Below are positions 26,904 through 35,186 of a stretch of DNA of 64,000 nt, one piece after another (position 1 is the first letter of the stretch; the number at the start of each line of letters is the position of its first letter). The stretch spans positions 7,272,501 through 7,336,500 of the forward strand of contig NZ_CP088285.1 of assembly GCF_011516645.4 (NCBI RefSeq). The letters run 5' to 3'. The translations under genes were made by a program, and so were the position numbers. The notes under the pieces were generated by a model. That model worked only from the letters and a program-made list of their open reading frames with translations. It made no database searches and had not been told where the DNA came from. The DNA comes from Bradyrhizobium septentrionale. Lineage in GTDB: Bacteria; Pseudomonadota; Alphaproteobacteria; Rhizobiales; Xanthobacteraceae.

Positions 26904-27533
26904 ATGATCGTGTCGAAATTGGGGCTTGCTGCTGTGCTGGTGGGTTCGCTTGCACTTGGCGGCTGCATGCAGGCGACGCTGTCGCCGGTGACGGATGCCG
27001 CGATGACGCCGCGCGATCGGCAGTTGCTGGCGCATCCGCCCTATGCGGACGCCAAGATCCCGGATCAGTTCCAGCGCCACATTGTCGATTACACACGCCG
27101 TGAGCAGCCGGGCTCGATCCTGGTCGATACCGACAAGCGCTACCTCTATTACGTGCTGCCCGGCGGCAAGGCGATCCGCTACGGCGTCGCCGTGGGCGAG
27201 GAGGCGATGGCGTTCTCAGGTGTCGCCACCGTGGGCCGCCTCGCTGAATGGCCGGATTGGGTTCCGACCAAGGATATCCAGGAGCGGCTCGGGCCGTATC
27301 CGGCGCGTGTCGCCGGCGGGCCGGCCAATCCGCTCGGTGCCCGGGGCATCTACCTCTACCAGGGCAACAAGGACACGCTCTACCGCATCCACGGCACCAA
27401 CCAGCCCGAATATATCGGGCAGGCAATCTCGTCGGGCTGCATCCGCATGAACAATCCCGACGTGATCGATCTTTACCAGCGGGTCAAGCCTGGTGCGACC
27501 GTGGTCGTGCTGCCGCCGGGACAGAGCGCGTAA
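26904..27533 (+). CDS. L,D-transpeptidase (YkuD) lipoprotein
   Basis: 209 residues. A lipobox LALGGC after SKLGLAAVLVGS indicates an outer-membrane or periplasmic lipoprotein. The YkuD catalytic domain shows RGIYLYQGNKDTLYRIHGTNQPE and the active-site SGCIRM with its cysteine (also H-G in YRIHG). These enzymes form 3-3 peptidoglycan crosslinks or attach proteins to peptidoglycan. ATG 26904 follows a purine-rich site (cagggga); the frame upstream is open but has no signal sequence. Followed by a perfect terminator at 27559. Confidence 0.92.
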   Translation: MIVSKLGLAAVLVGSLALGGCMQATLSPVTDAAMTPRDRQLLAHPPYADAKIPDQFQRHIVDYTRREQPGSILVDTDKRYLYYVLPGGKAIRYGVAVGEEAMAFSGVATVGRLAEWPDWVPTKDIQERLGPYPARVAGGPANPLGARGIYLYQGNKDTLYRIHGTNQPEYIGQAISSGCIRMNNPDVIDLYQRVKPGATVVVLPPGQSA

Positions 27534-27558
27534 TTCGTATCGTGTGATGAGTGGCAGT

Positions 27559-27597
27559 GGCGGCCGATCGCGTATCGCGATCGGCCGCCGTTCTTTT
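27559..27597 (+). terminator. Rho-independent terminator of the L,D-transpeptidase gene
   Basis: Perfect 14-bp stem, 27559-27572 (ggcggccgatcgcg) with 27576-27589, loop tat, followed by gttctttt. Confidence 0.9.
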
Positions 27598-27614
27598 CAA
27601 TCGCCGGCTGGCCT

Positions 27615-28685
27615 TCAGCGCAGCGGCATCGGCGGCCGAACCACAGGGCCGCCATCATCGGCATCAACCACGCTGGACTGCTGCTGCGGTTGCACCGGCC
27701 GTGGTGCTGCAGCCTGCGGTGCGGCTCCAACCGGCGCCGGCAGCGGCGCCGCCGATGCCGGCGGGGGTGGCGGCGGGATGTAGGCCTGGGCCGGCCGGCG
27801 TACCGGCGGCGGAGCAACGGCCGCATGGGGCGCCGCCGGCGGCGGTGTGATCGCGGCGCGCGGACGCGGTGCGACCGGCCGTGGCTCGACGGCCCGGGTC
27901 TCGGTCGTCCTCGCGACACGCTGTGTCAACTGATCCTGGCCGGCCTTGAGCTGATCGATGCTGGTCTTGAGCTGCTCGATCTGCTGCCCCATCGACGCCA
28001 GATCGCGTGCCATCGACTGCAGCAACTGCGCCTGGTCGGGTGCGGCTGCGGCTGGCGCTGCCGGGGCGGCGGGCGCAACCGGCACCGCTGCCGCCGCCGG
28101 TGCTGCGGCTGGAGCGGGCGCGGCCGTGGCGACATCCTGTGGCACAGCGGCCGGAGCGGTCTCAGCCGGTTGATCGGCGGCAGCCGCCTGCGCGGGTGGG
28201 CTCGCTTGGTCGGGAGCGGGAGTGGCTCTGCCTGGCAGCAGCGACGTCAGGGCCTCGACCTGGGGCGCGTACTCCGCCACCACCTGCTTGACGCGATGTC
28301 CGTAGTGTTGCCACGCCGCGGTGCCCATGGCGCCGGCGATCGCGAACACGAACCAGAAGGCGCGGACCGCCCATTTGTTGGTGGGGCGCGGCGCGCGCTC
28401 CAGTCTGATGTCGTCCAGTCTGCCGTCATGGCTTGCGGCGCTGTACTCTGGCGCGGTCGGTGCCGGCGTCATTGACACCGGCGTGACTGGTGGCATCGAG
28501 GCGACGGACGCGATCGGCGGCACCGATGAGGGCGCGAGGCTCGGGCCGAACCACGGCTCGCGCTGGTCCGGCGCTGCCTTGCCGGCTTGTGCCGGTGTTG
28601 CGGCATCGTCCTTACGTGCCGGTGCGAAGCTCGGCTCAATCGCGAAAATATCGTGCGGATCTGCATCTTTCAGTGTGGATTGCAT
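27615..28685 (-). CDS. Single-pass membrane protein with Pro/Ala-rich periplasmic region
   Basis: 356 residues. About 105 cytoplasmic residues, one transmembrane segment (WAVRAFWFVFAIAGAMGTAAW), a Pro/Ala-rich region, a predicted coiled coil (LLQSMARDLASMGQQIEQLKTSIDQLKAGQDQL) and a proline-rich C-terminus. No catalytic domain. The layout suggests a scaffold or envelope-spanning protein. Low-complexity composition makes homology weak evidence; I know similar proteins only as hypotheticals of bradyrhizobia. Confidence 0.7.
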   Translation of the reverse strand: MQSTLKDADPHDIFAIEPSFAPARKDDAATPAQAGKAAPDQREPWFGPSLAPSSVPPIASVASMPPVTPVSMTPAPTAPEYSAASHDGRLDDIRLERAPRPTNKWAVRAFWFVFAIAGAMGTAAWQHYGHRVKQVVAEYAPQVEALTSLLPGRATPAPDQASPPAQAAAADQPAETAPAAVPQDVATAAPAPAAAPAAAAVPVAPAAPAAPAAAAPDQAQLLQSMARDLASMGQQIEQLKTSIDQLKAGQDQLTQRVARTTETRAVEPRPVAPRPRAAITPPPAAPHAAVAPPPVRRPAQAYIPPPPPPASAAPLPAPVGAAPQAAAPRPVQPQQQSSVVDADDGGPVVRPPMPLR

Positions 28686-29069
28686 GGCGGTCCCCGTTTC
28701 AGTCCAAGGTCAACCGCAAATGGGCGGCCGGCAAATTAGCGCGCTGTATCGACCCCTGACCCTGTCCCCACGACTCCAGTCCGGTTTGACCAAAGCAAGG
28801 CGAGAGGGTGGAGAGGTTGGGGAGTTTCGGGAACCGAAGCCGGAGGCGAGGGGGCACGAGCGTCCACGTACACTCGCGAGGGGCGCCGGACTGCATTTCC
28901 GGACTGAATCTCCCTCGGTTGTGTGGCGTATCCACCACAGCCGAGGGGAAATCGGGGGACGTGCGGCACGTCTGACCGTGCTCCGCCACCGTTCCGCCCC
29001 GTTTGGATTCGGCTGATAGGCAACTGTTGGATTTTCGGCTTGGGCTGGGGCGCAAGTTGGGGGTGCAAC
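28686..29069 (+). other. Long leader region upstream of rlpA-like gene
   Basis: 384 bases with no supported gene. It contains an imperfect inverted repeat ccggactgcatttccgg near 28887-28903 and a strong hairpin, 28912-28923 (ccctcggttgtg) pairing with 28936-28947 (cacagccgaggg) with one wobble. There is no T-tract, so the latter is more likely a leader structure or protein-binding site than a terminator. Confidence 0.4.
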
Positions 29070-29651
29070 ATGTCACGCGACGATGCAGTCATCTCGTACG
29101 TCGGCGTCAAACGCAGCGCGCACTGCGCTGCGCCCTCGATGCTGTTTGTGCATGCCCGAAAGCCGCTCAGGCTGTTCGCCGTGGCGATCGGCGCGGCCTC
29201 GCTGGCGGCCTGCGCGCAGTCCTCCGTTGTCAGCCAGCGCTCACAGGCGCTCGCGAGCCGGCCAGCCTCGATCGAGCCGACACGGGCAGTATCCTCTGCG
29301 CCACGCACACGTGTTGCAGTTGCGCGCAGGCATACGCCTTACGCCTCGCGCAAGACGGGTGACACCAAGATCGCGTCGCACGGCGTCGCGAGCTTCTACA
29401 GCGAGGCGCAGCCAACCGCGAGCGGCGAGAAGTTCGATGGGCAGGAACTGACTGCCGCGCATCCCACGCTGCCGTTCGGCACCAGGCTGCGCGTCACCGA
29501 CGTCAAGAGCGGCCGTTCCGTCACCGTGCGCGTCAACGATCGCGGACCCTACGTTCCCGGGCGCATCGTCGACGTCTCGTATTCCGCCGCACAATCGCTC
29601 GGCATGGTCGGCAAGGGCGTCGCCAATGTCAGGCTCGACGTCGTGCAGTGA
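29070..29651 (+). CDS. rlpA: RlpA-family septal lytic transglycosylase-like lipoprotein
   Basis: 193 residues. A lipobox LAACAQ after FAVAIGAAS marks a lipoprotein. The C-terminal double-psi beta-barrel is complete: GVASFYSEAQPTASGEKFD, LTAAHPTLPFGTRLRVTDV, SVTVRVNDRGPYVPGRIVDVS and AAQSLGMVGKG. The glutamate and aspartate positions of the RlpA active site (E in GEKFD region, D in NDRGP) are present. RlpA cleaves naked glycan strands at the septum in some bacteria. No SPOR domain is present. ATG 29070 gives an N-terminus of about 40 residues before the lipobox; a later start at ATG 29142 (MLFVHARKPL) would be more typical for a signal peptide. Confidence 0.85.
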   Translation: MSRDDAVISYVGVKRSAHCAAPSMLFVHARKPLRLFAVAIGAASLAACAQSSVVSQRSQALASRPASIEPTRAVSSAPRTRVAVARRHTPYASRKTGDTKIASHGVASFYSEAQPTASGEKFDGQELTAAHPTLPFGTRLRVTDVKSGRSVTVRVNDRGPYVPGRIVDVSYSAAQSLGMVGKGVANVRLDVVQ

Positions 29652-30101
29652 ACGGCGTGGCAGAAGCCAGGTTCGGGATTTTTGCCAGCTCGATCGGGAA
29701 AAAGTCCCGGCATTTCGCGCGCTTTAATCCTGTTGTCCGAATTTGCGCAGCAAATAGAATTGTTGCCGCTACTTCCCCGCGCTCTCCATTTCCAGGCGCG
29801 TGGATTTCAACCCAATGAACCTTCCCCGCCTTGGCGTTGTCCCTCCAAGGCGGGGTTTTTCTTTGAGGTCTGCTCGCTGCATGAGTTGATGACCGGATCC
29901 GAGCCATCTCCGGAAAGTCCTTGGCATAAGACCTGGCACATGCCGACCTTGATGGGAAAGTTGGCGTAGGCGCGACCGCACGCTGCGTGCTGCCATATCC
30001 TGCGCCATCGCTTTCACCAAATTGTCACGCTCCCGGCGAATTGCGGCCCAACGCCGCTGCCAACACACCACGGAGCAGAATGCGTCGGCGAGGGACAAGC
30101 G
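29652..30101 (+). other. Intergenic region after rlpA
   Basis: 450 bases. It holds a perfect terminator at 29824-29860, 170 bases after the rlpA stop, then about 240 bases without any supported gene, ending in the ribosome-binding site (aggga, about 30091) of the small protein at 30102. The distance to the terminator leaves room for a small RNA processed from or initiated within the rlpA 3' region. Confidence 0.4.
29824..29860 (+). terminator. Rho-independent terminator downstream of rlpA
   Basis: Perfect 11-bp stem, 29824-29834 (ccccgccttgg) with 29845-29855 (ccaaggcgggg), loop of ten bases, and TTTTT at 29856-29860. Confidence 0.9.
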
Positions 30102-30281
30102 TTGGCCTACAAGATGATCGCAGAACGCGAGAACGAAACGGTCAGGATCGAGCGGGAGAGCACCTTCATCATCGTCGCCAAGGCCAAGGTCTGGGCGAGC
30201 GAAGGATGGCAGGTCGTGATCACCGACAAGGACGGAAAATCATACCCGCCCGAGGAATTCGACAAGCTGCTGGCGGCATAG
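30102..30281 (+). CDS. Small conserved protein (59 aa)
   Basis: Translated from TTG 30102, it reads AYKMIAERENETVRIERES, FIIVAKAKVWASEGWQVV and DKDGKSYPPEEFDKLLAA. A purine-rich site (agggac) precedes the start at good spacing. The alternating beta-strand pattern with a C-terminal short helix suggests a compact beta-sheet domain. I recall similar short proteins in bradyrhizobia and Rhodopseudomonas, without a function. ATG 30114 is an alternative start (four codons shorter). A 14-bp hairpin begins three bases after its stop. Confidence 0.6.
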   Translation: MAYKMIAERENETVRIERESTFIIVAKAKVWASEGWQVVITDKDGKSYPPEEFDKLLAA

Positions 30282-30283
30282 TG

Positions 30284-30408
30284 CTAAAGCGCGATGAGTT
30301 TGGGTTAGATCGTCATCGCGCTTTAGGTCTTTGTTTTAAGCATGATCTCCGCGCAAACGCTCTGCGTTTGTCGCGAGGGAAAACCGCTTCTCACTTTTCC
30401 GGATCGTG
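30284..30408. repeat. Composite intergenic repeat with 14-bp hairpin
   Basis: 30284-30297 (ctaaagcgcgatga) pairs perfectly with 30313-30326. Downstream, gcatgatc (about 30340) and the run aaaccgcttctcacttttccggatcgtg (split as 30380-30394 and 30395-30408) make up the kind of gcatgatc...gatcgtg element I recall as very common between genes in bradyrhizobia. It fills the gap between two converging genes exactly and may serve as a transcription barrier for both. Confidence 0.6.
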
Positions 30409-30410
30409 TT

Positions 30411-31139
30411 CTAACGCTGCGCTGACACCAGCATCATCATCGGGCGTTCGAGCTCGTCGGCCAGTTCGGGCATGGCCTTGACCTGCTCCCGCGTCGGGGA
30501 AAATTCCTCGACATGGCGCAGCGTGAAGCCGGCGCCGATCAGCGCGTTGAGCGTGGTGCCGATCGTGCGGTGATATTTCAGCACGCCCTTCACATACCAG
30601 TCGGTGCGGCGTTCGCCTTCGATGAAGTAGCGGTTGACCGGCCAGGTCTTGCGGCCGTCTTGGTCCTGCCCCCAGCCCGGATGGGCGGGTGCCATGTAGA
30701 CCGGGTGCTCGATGGTGAAGACCAGGTGCCCCTCCGGAACGAGCGTGCGATACAGCATGCGCGCCAGACGATCGAAATCCCTGATATAGTGGAAGGTGAG
30801 GGCGCTGTAGGCGAGATCGAAGGTCGCCTTTGGCAGCTCAAGCGTTTCGAGGTCGGCGATCTCGTAAGCGATAGCCGGATCCTGGCTCATCGCCGTGGCG
30901 CGGGCGATCATGTTCTGCGAGAGGTCGACACCCAGAACGGCGGATGCGCCTTGCTCACGCATCCAGCGCGACACCCAGCCGAAGCCGCAGCCGAGATCGA
31001 CCACGCGCTTGCCGGCGATATCGGGCAGCATGGCGCGGATCGCGGGCCATTCGGGCGCGCCGAGCAGTCCGCGGACCTGCCGCGGCAACTGGCTGTAGCC
31101 GGCAAAGAAGCCGGGATCGTCATAGATGTTCTGCGCCAT
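30411..31139 (-). CDS. Class I SAM-dependent methyltransferase
   Basis: 242 residues. SAM-binding motif I VVDLGCGFGWVSRWM, motif II region VLGVDLSQNMIARA, then YEIADLETLELP, FDLAYSALTFHYI and LVPEGHLVFTIEHP. It belongs to the Methyltransf_11/25 group acting on small molecules. ATG 31139 (MAQNIYDD) is preferred to GTG 31145. Substrate unknown. Its stop directly follows the repeat element at 30284-30408. Confidence 0.9.
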   Translation of the reverse strand: MAQNIYDDPGFFAGYSQLPRQVRGLLGAPEWPAIRAMLPDIAGKRVVDLGCGFGWVSRWMREQGASAVLGVDLSQNMIARATAMSQDPAIAYEIADLETLELPKATFDLAYSALTFHYIRDFDRLARMLYRTLVPEGHLVFTIEHPVYMAPAHPGWGQDQDGRKTWPVNRYFIEGERRTDWYVKGVLKYHRTIGTTLNALIGAGFTLRHVEEFSPTREQVKAMPELADELERPMMMLVSAQR

Positions 31140-31328
31140 GGGCACGGCAACTCGTGTCGGTCGGAGTGATCTCTCTGTAACCGCCGGCGCGGCGCGTGGG
31201 AACCGCCGAATCCGTCGAGTAGGGCGGTGAGGCTGGAACCAGACAGCGCGTTCGGCGGTTTTAATGTCAGCGCGCGGGGCACGCGGTCACGCCTGTCCCC
31301 GCGGCATTCGGCAGCGGAGGAGCGCGTC

Positions 31329-31514
31329 ATGATAGCCGAGACGCAAATCCACACTATCGCGCGGCAGATGTTGCAGACGTACGGCCTGCAAGCGATCGCC
31401 CAGGCGGCGCAAAATGCCGTCGACTGCGAGAGCAAGGGCGAGACCGAACAAGCCCGGGACTGGCGCCACGTCGAGGACGCCATGAAGATGATGCGCGGAC
31501 CGCATCAGAGCTGA
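31329..31514 (+). CDS. Small conserved helical protein (61 aa)
   Basis: Sequence features: IHTIARQMLQTYGLQAIAQAAQNAVDCESKG and TEQARDWRHVEDAMKMMRGP. Two or three helices; no known domain. A strong ribosome-binding site (ggagga) sits before ATG 31329. Conserved small proteins like this occur widely in bradyrhizobia; role unknown. Confidence 0.65.
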   Translation: MIAETQIHTIARQMLQTYGLQAIAQAAQNAVDCESKGETEQARDWRHVEDAMKMMRGPHQS

Positions 31515-31665
31515 CTGCCGGAAACGGCGATGACTGATCGAATGATCCGGTGCTGCGCGCCGCCTCATTCGTTTTGCGAACTCCCTCGCGCCGCTTGCCT
31601 TCGCCGGAAATTCCGGGAACTCTGTTCAGGCAAGCCGCAGACAAATTTGATTTGGGGAATTCGCC

Positions 31666-32187
31666 ATGACCTTCTCACTCTACGACGCGACCGTTGCCAA
31701 CTATTTGCAGGTTCTCGGCGCCGCCATTGGCTTTCTCGACAAGAGCCTGGCGCATTTCAAGGAGACAGGCATCGATCCGGCCGAGATTGTCGAGACCCGG
31801 TTGTTTCCGGATATGTTGCCGTTCCGCTTTCAGGTGGTCTCGCTCGCGCATCATTCCCGCGGCGCGATGCAGGCCGCGAAGAACGGCGTGTTCGCCCCGC
31901 CGTCCGGCAAGCCCGATCTGGATTACGCCGGGCTGCAGACGCTGGTGAAGGACGCGCACAGCGAATTGTCTGACCTGACGCCGGATGCGGTCAACGCGCT
32001 GCTCGGGCGCGACATCACCTTCAAGGTCGGAGAGCGGTCGATGCTGTTCACGGTTGAAGGATTCTTGATGTCGTTCTCGCTGCCGAACTTCTTCTTCCAT
32101 TCAACCACCGCCTACGACATCCTCCGTCACAAGGGCGCGCCGCTCGGCAAGCGCGACTTCATCGGCCGCTTGAATCTGAAGAAGTGA
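31666..32187 (+). CDS. DUF1993 family protein
   Basis: 173 residues, helical: SLYDATVANYLQVLGAAIGFLDKSLAHF, then ETRLFPDMLPFRFQVVSLAHHSRGAM and a late LPNFFFHSTTAYDILRHKGAPLGKRDFIG. This is the DUF1993 pattern, a DinB-like four-helix family with metal-binding-type histidines. Function unknown. Confidence 0.88.
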   Translation: MTFSLYDATVANYLQVLGAAIGFLDKSLAHFKETGIDPAEIVETRLFPDMLPFRFQVVSLAHHSRGAMQAAKNGVFAPPSGKPDLDYAGLQTLVKDAHSELSDLTPDAVNALLGRDITFKVGERSMLFTVEGFLMSFSLPNFFFHSTTAYDILRHKGAPLGKRDFIGRLNLKK

Positions 32188-32431
32188 CCGGGCCTCGCAC
32201 CGGCCGGTCTTGAACGGGGAGATGTCCGCCGCGCGCTGCCGCTTGCTGGTATATACAATCTTAGATGGTGAGTCCGCATCACGGTTGTGGCGCGGCCCGA
32301 ACGGTGCTATAAATCTCAGGTAGTGCGATTGATGGTTTCAACTCAATTGCTGACTGCCGGTGAAGGCGGTTCGGCGGCGCTCTCGTCGTGCGTGCTTGAA
32401 CGCCGTTGGCCGGGCATGTTCGGGGACTCCC

Positions 32432-34027
32432 ATGAAGACATGGCTTGTCGGAATCGTGCTGCCGCTGCTGGTTGCAGTGGCAATCGTGGCGTCGCCGTTG
32501 CGGCCGGTTGCGCAGACCCAGTCGTCCGATCAGCCGCAGGCGCAGTTCTGCGTCAGCGGCAACACCGGCGCGCTGTGCTCGAAGCTGCCGGCCTATATCG
32601 GCCCGGATTCGCGGCTGGGACTGACCGTCGGCTATAACGGCCTCTATGGCGATCCGCCCCGGAGTGCATCCGAGGATGTGCAGACGCCGTTCGACAACAT
32701 GGCCTGGCAGATGTTCGTGGCGCTCAACTGGGCGGCAAGCGGCGTGGAGCAACCGGCCGCACAGGGGCTGACGGTGCCGGGATCGCGGGTCTGGCAGACC
32801 TATCCCAAGGTCAGCGCGCTGTTCGGCAATTCGAAGGTGAGGGCCGGCTGCCCCCAGGCGCTTGCCCTGCCGATCTTCTACATCGGCTCCTACGGCAACG
32901 GTAAGCCGGCGCCGAACAACGAGGAGTTCCTGCAGGCCTCGACCAATCTGCCGCTGATCGATGTCAACGGCAACTGGACGCTGTTCGAGCGGCGCGTCAA
33001 TGCGATCGAGGCGTTGTATCTGCGCGCACCGCAGGGACTGTCGGCGCAGACGCTGACGACGCGCGACGGGCAGCGCAATTTCATCAAGGCCAATCCGAAG
33101 GGCGCCGATTTCACCGCGTCGGCGTCGGTCCCCGACGGCAAGAATGGCTCGATCGAGATTAAGGCGGCCTGGCGCATCCTCGATCCGGCGAAGGACGACG
33201 CGTCGAAATATTACACGCAGAACATCCTGCTCGCCGTCTCCGGCGATCTCGTCCGCAACGGCAAGCCGTTCTGCCGCAGCGAGAAGGTGGGGCTGGTCGG
33301 CATGCATATCCTGCAGCGCAATCCGTTCGTCGAGCAGAACAAGGCACTGCTGCCGCAATGGATCTGGGCGACCTTCGAGCATGTCGACAACGCGCCGCTG
33401 GCGCAGGAGCCGTGCAACGTGTCGAACGGCTGCGGCAGCGCCACGTCGCCGACCTACTGGATCAACAAGCCGAGCTGCGGGCCGGCGGCTGCGGCGCCCG
33501 GTGCGCATTATTCCTTCTACGACCCGGCGCAGTCGGGGCTCGGCACCAATATCGCGCCACAGGGTCTGCTCGGCACCAAGACGCAATTCCCGTGGAATCC
33601 GACGCGGCCCTATGCGCACGGCGCGACCAGCCAGGCAACGGCGATGCCGCAGGCGGTGCGCTGCTGGCAGATCTATCCGACGACGACGGTGTTGAACGAG
33701 CAATGGCGGATGGCGCTGGGCTCGCTGAAGAGCGTGTTCCAGAATTACATGCTGATCGGCACGCAATGGGGCGGGCAGCTCGAACCGCCGACGCCGCCGA
33801 ATCCGGTGCCCGCCAATGCGGTGCCGGGCATGCTCTCCAACACCACGCTCGAGACCTATATCCAGAACTACAATGGCAGCGATCCGAGCCTGCCGGGTCC
33901 TGGCTCCTGCGTCAGCTGTCACAACTTCGCGACGCTGGTCGACAACAAGACGTCGGCCAATTTCAGCTTCCTGCCGAGCCTGGTCGACCCGGTCGCCGGG
34001 CGCAGCATGATCAAAACCGCGCGCTGA
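32432..34027 (+). CDS. Secreted one-haem (CxxCH) protein of unknown function
   Basis: 531 residues. Signal peptide (KTWLVGIVLPLLVAVAIVASP) and a mature protein with many Asn/Pro/Trp residues (FDNMAWQMFVALNWAAS, PIFYIGSYGNGKPAP, WRILDPAKDDASKYYTQN, VGLVGMHILQRNPFVEQ, WIWATFEHVDN, CWQIYPTTTV). A single haem c motif CVSCH lies close to the C-terminus. Probably a periplasmic redox protein with a large beta domain. Family membership unclear; resembles uncharacterised cytochrome-like proteins. ATG 32432 is the first codon of the signal peptide. Confidence 0.78.
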   Translation: MKTWLVGIVLPLLVAVAIVASPLRPVAQTQSSDQPQAQFCVSGNTGALCSKLPAYIGPDSRLGLTVGYNGLYGDPPRSASEDVQTPFDNMAWQMFVALNWAASGVEQPAAQGLTVPGSRVWQTYPKVSALFGNSKVRAGCPQALALPIFYIGSYGNGKPAPNNEEFLQASTNLPLIDVNGNWTLFERRVNAIEALYLRAPQGLSAQTLTTRDGQRNFIKANPKGADFTASASVPDGKNGSIEIKAAWRILDPAKDDASKYYTQNILLAVSGDLVRNGKPFCRSEKVGLVGMHILQRNPFVEQNKALLPQWIWATFEHVDNAPLAQEPCNVSNGCGSATSPTYWINKPSCGPAAAAPGAHYSFYDPAQSGLGTNIAPQGLLGTKTQFPWNPTRPYAHGATSQATAMPQAVRCWQIYPTTTVLNEQWRMALGSLKSVFQNYMLIGTQWGGQLEPPTPPNPVPANAVPGMLSNTTLETYIQNYNGSDPSLPGPGSCVSCHNFATLVDNKTSANFSFLPSLVDPVAGRSMIKTAR

Positions 34028-34062
34028 CCCGCGCGATCACGTAACGCCCCAAGCTGCCGGCG

Positions 34063-34299
34063 CTAGCCGATCCGGCGCCAACGCGGCACAGGATCGAGCG
34101 GCGTGCGGTAGAGCTCGCGCCGGTCGATGTCGGTTACGCGCACGGCACAGCCGCGCGCCTTCAGCTCCGGCTTGACCTGCGACAGCTCGCAGGCGAGCTG
34201 GTCGGCGCGATCAGAGGCGAGGCTGATGTCTTCGAGGATGATGGTTCCTTGATTGCGGAACTCGTCCCCCACCACGAGATCGAAGGTGTAGTACGGCAT
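34063..34299 (-). CDS. DUF6894-like small protein (first)
   Basis: 78 residues: PYYTFDLVVGDEFRNQGTIILEDISLASDRADQLACEL, then a beta strand CAVRVTDIDRRELYRTPLD. The layout (short N-terminal strand, a loop, a helix with A/D/E, and a final V-x-V-x-D strand pair) resembles the small DUF6894-type proteins abundant in rhizobia. Weak sequence identity, so the family call is tentative. Confidence 0.55.
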   Translation of the reverse strand: MPYYTFDLVVGDEFRNQGTIILEDISLASDRADQLACELSQVKPELKARGCAVRVTDIDRRELYRTPLDPVPRWRRIG

Positions 34300-34634
34300 T
34301 CCGAAGTCTCCGTTTCGGTTTGCATCACAGGGTAACACTGAGTCGTGCGTTCCCTAAGATGCGTGGCGCACAATCGTCGGGCGATCGCGCAAAAACGGTG
34401 TGCAGCACATCCAGCACGATGAACGATCAATCACGCGTCGCACGGCGAAGGAGTCCTGTGCTCCAGCACACCGCCATGCCGTTAAGATTTGATTAAAACT
34501 GTCGTCGCAAGCTTGGGCCCAAGTGGAATGCCAAGTGGAATTGCGGCGGAACCGGGCTCCGGGAACCGGCAGCTGCAGGAGAAGGCCGGTGGCGTAACGC
34601 CCGCCGGCCTTTTCTCGTCGCGGACGCCCTGGAA
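34300..34634 (+). other. Intergenic region with orphan terminator
   Basis: 335 bases between two minus-strand genes. It holds a perfect 12-base palindrome (cttgggcccaag, 34512-34523), two copies of ccaagtggaa (34519-34528 and 34531-34540) and a plus-strand terminator at 34582-34614 although no plus-strand gene is present. A small RNA is possible. Confidence 0.4.
34582..34614 (+). terminator. Orphan plus-strand rho-independent terminator
   Basis: aaggccgg at 34582-34589 pairs with ccggcctt at 34604-34611, with further pairing inside, followed by ttttct. It terminates transcription in the + direction, where no coding gene precedes it for more than 500 bases. Confidence 0.65.
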
Positions 34635-34805
34635 CTAGTCGCGCAGCGTGGCTTGCCTGGCGCGGCATTTCGGGCCGGGCCCGCGCATGTAATACAGCTC
34701 GGGGCGATAGGGGTGGCAGACACTCTCGATCAGCGCCAGGCAATCCGCAATGAGGCGGGCGAGGCGGCGGCGCAGGGGCTGCAGTGCAAGTTCCATCGAT
34801 TTCAT
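34635..34805 (-). CDS. Very small basic protein (56 aa) with Cys residues
   Basis: Reads KSMELALQPLRRRLARLIADCLALIESVCHPYRPELY and YMRGPGPKCRARQATLRD. Arg-rich N-terminal amphipathic helix, three cysteines. It starts nine bases after the stop of the DUF6894-like gene at 34815 on the same strand, which supports a shared transcript. ATG 34793 (MELALQ) is an alternative start. No known family. Confidence 0.5.
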   Translation of the reverse strand: MKSMELALQPLRRRLARLIADCLALIESVCHPYRPELYYMRGPGPKCRARQATLRD

Positions 34806-34814
34806 GACATGCCC

Positions 34815-35045
34815 TCAGTGCAGCTCGCCGAGCACGGCAGTGAAGGGCAGGTCGAAAATCTCGGTGCCGATATCGTCGGTGACGTGGACCGCCCAGTTGC
34901 GCCAGTCTTCCGCGCTCGGTGTCATCATGTAGCTGCGGGCCAGCTGCTCGGCATACACGCGCACGTCCGTCAGATCCATCGCGGTGCCGATGCGATCCAG
35001 GATCACGTGCTTGTCGTCGGAGCAGTGAAAGAAAACTGCAGACAT
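34815..35045 (-). CDS. DUF6894-like small protein (second)
   Basis: 76 residues: SAVFFHCSDDKHVILDRIGTAMDLTDVRVYAEQLARSYM, then DWRNWAVHVTDDIGTEIFDLPFTAVLGELH. This fits the small DUF6894 fold (xxxFxxxxG, D, A-x-x-A, W-x-V-x-V-x-D) better than the gene at 34063. Such proteins are common in rhizobia in multiple copies; function unknown. Confidence 0.65.
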   Translation of the reverse strand: MSAVFFHCSDDKHVILDRIGTAMDLTDVRVYAEQLARSYMMTPSAEDWRNWAVHVTDDIGTEIFDLPFTAVLGELH

Positions 35046-35186
35046 CTTCCAATTCCCATGCCGAAGCGATTCTCACGCACAAAAATAGCAGTGCGCGCGG
35101 GCACGGAGAATCCGGGTCATCCCCCATCGGTAAACTACGGGGATTCCTGACGATTTGAATCACGCGGCCGTGATCGGCGGTTAAGG

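Noticed and set aside
32279..33922. 547-codon minus-strand frame opposite the one-haem protein
   Set aside because: Composition is Arg/His-rich and shows no motif; the plus-strand protein has a signal peptide and CxxCH.
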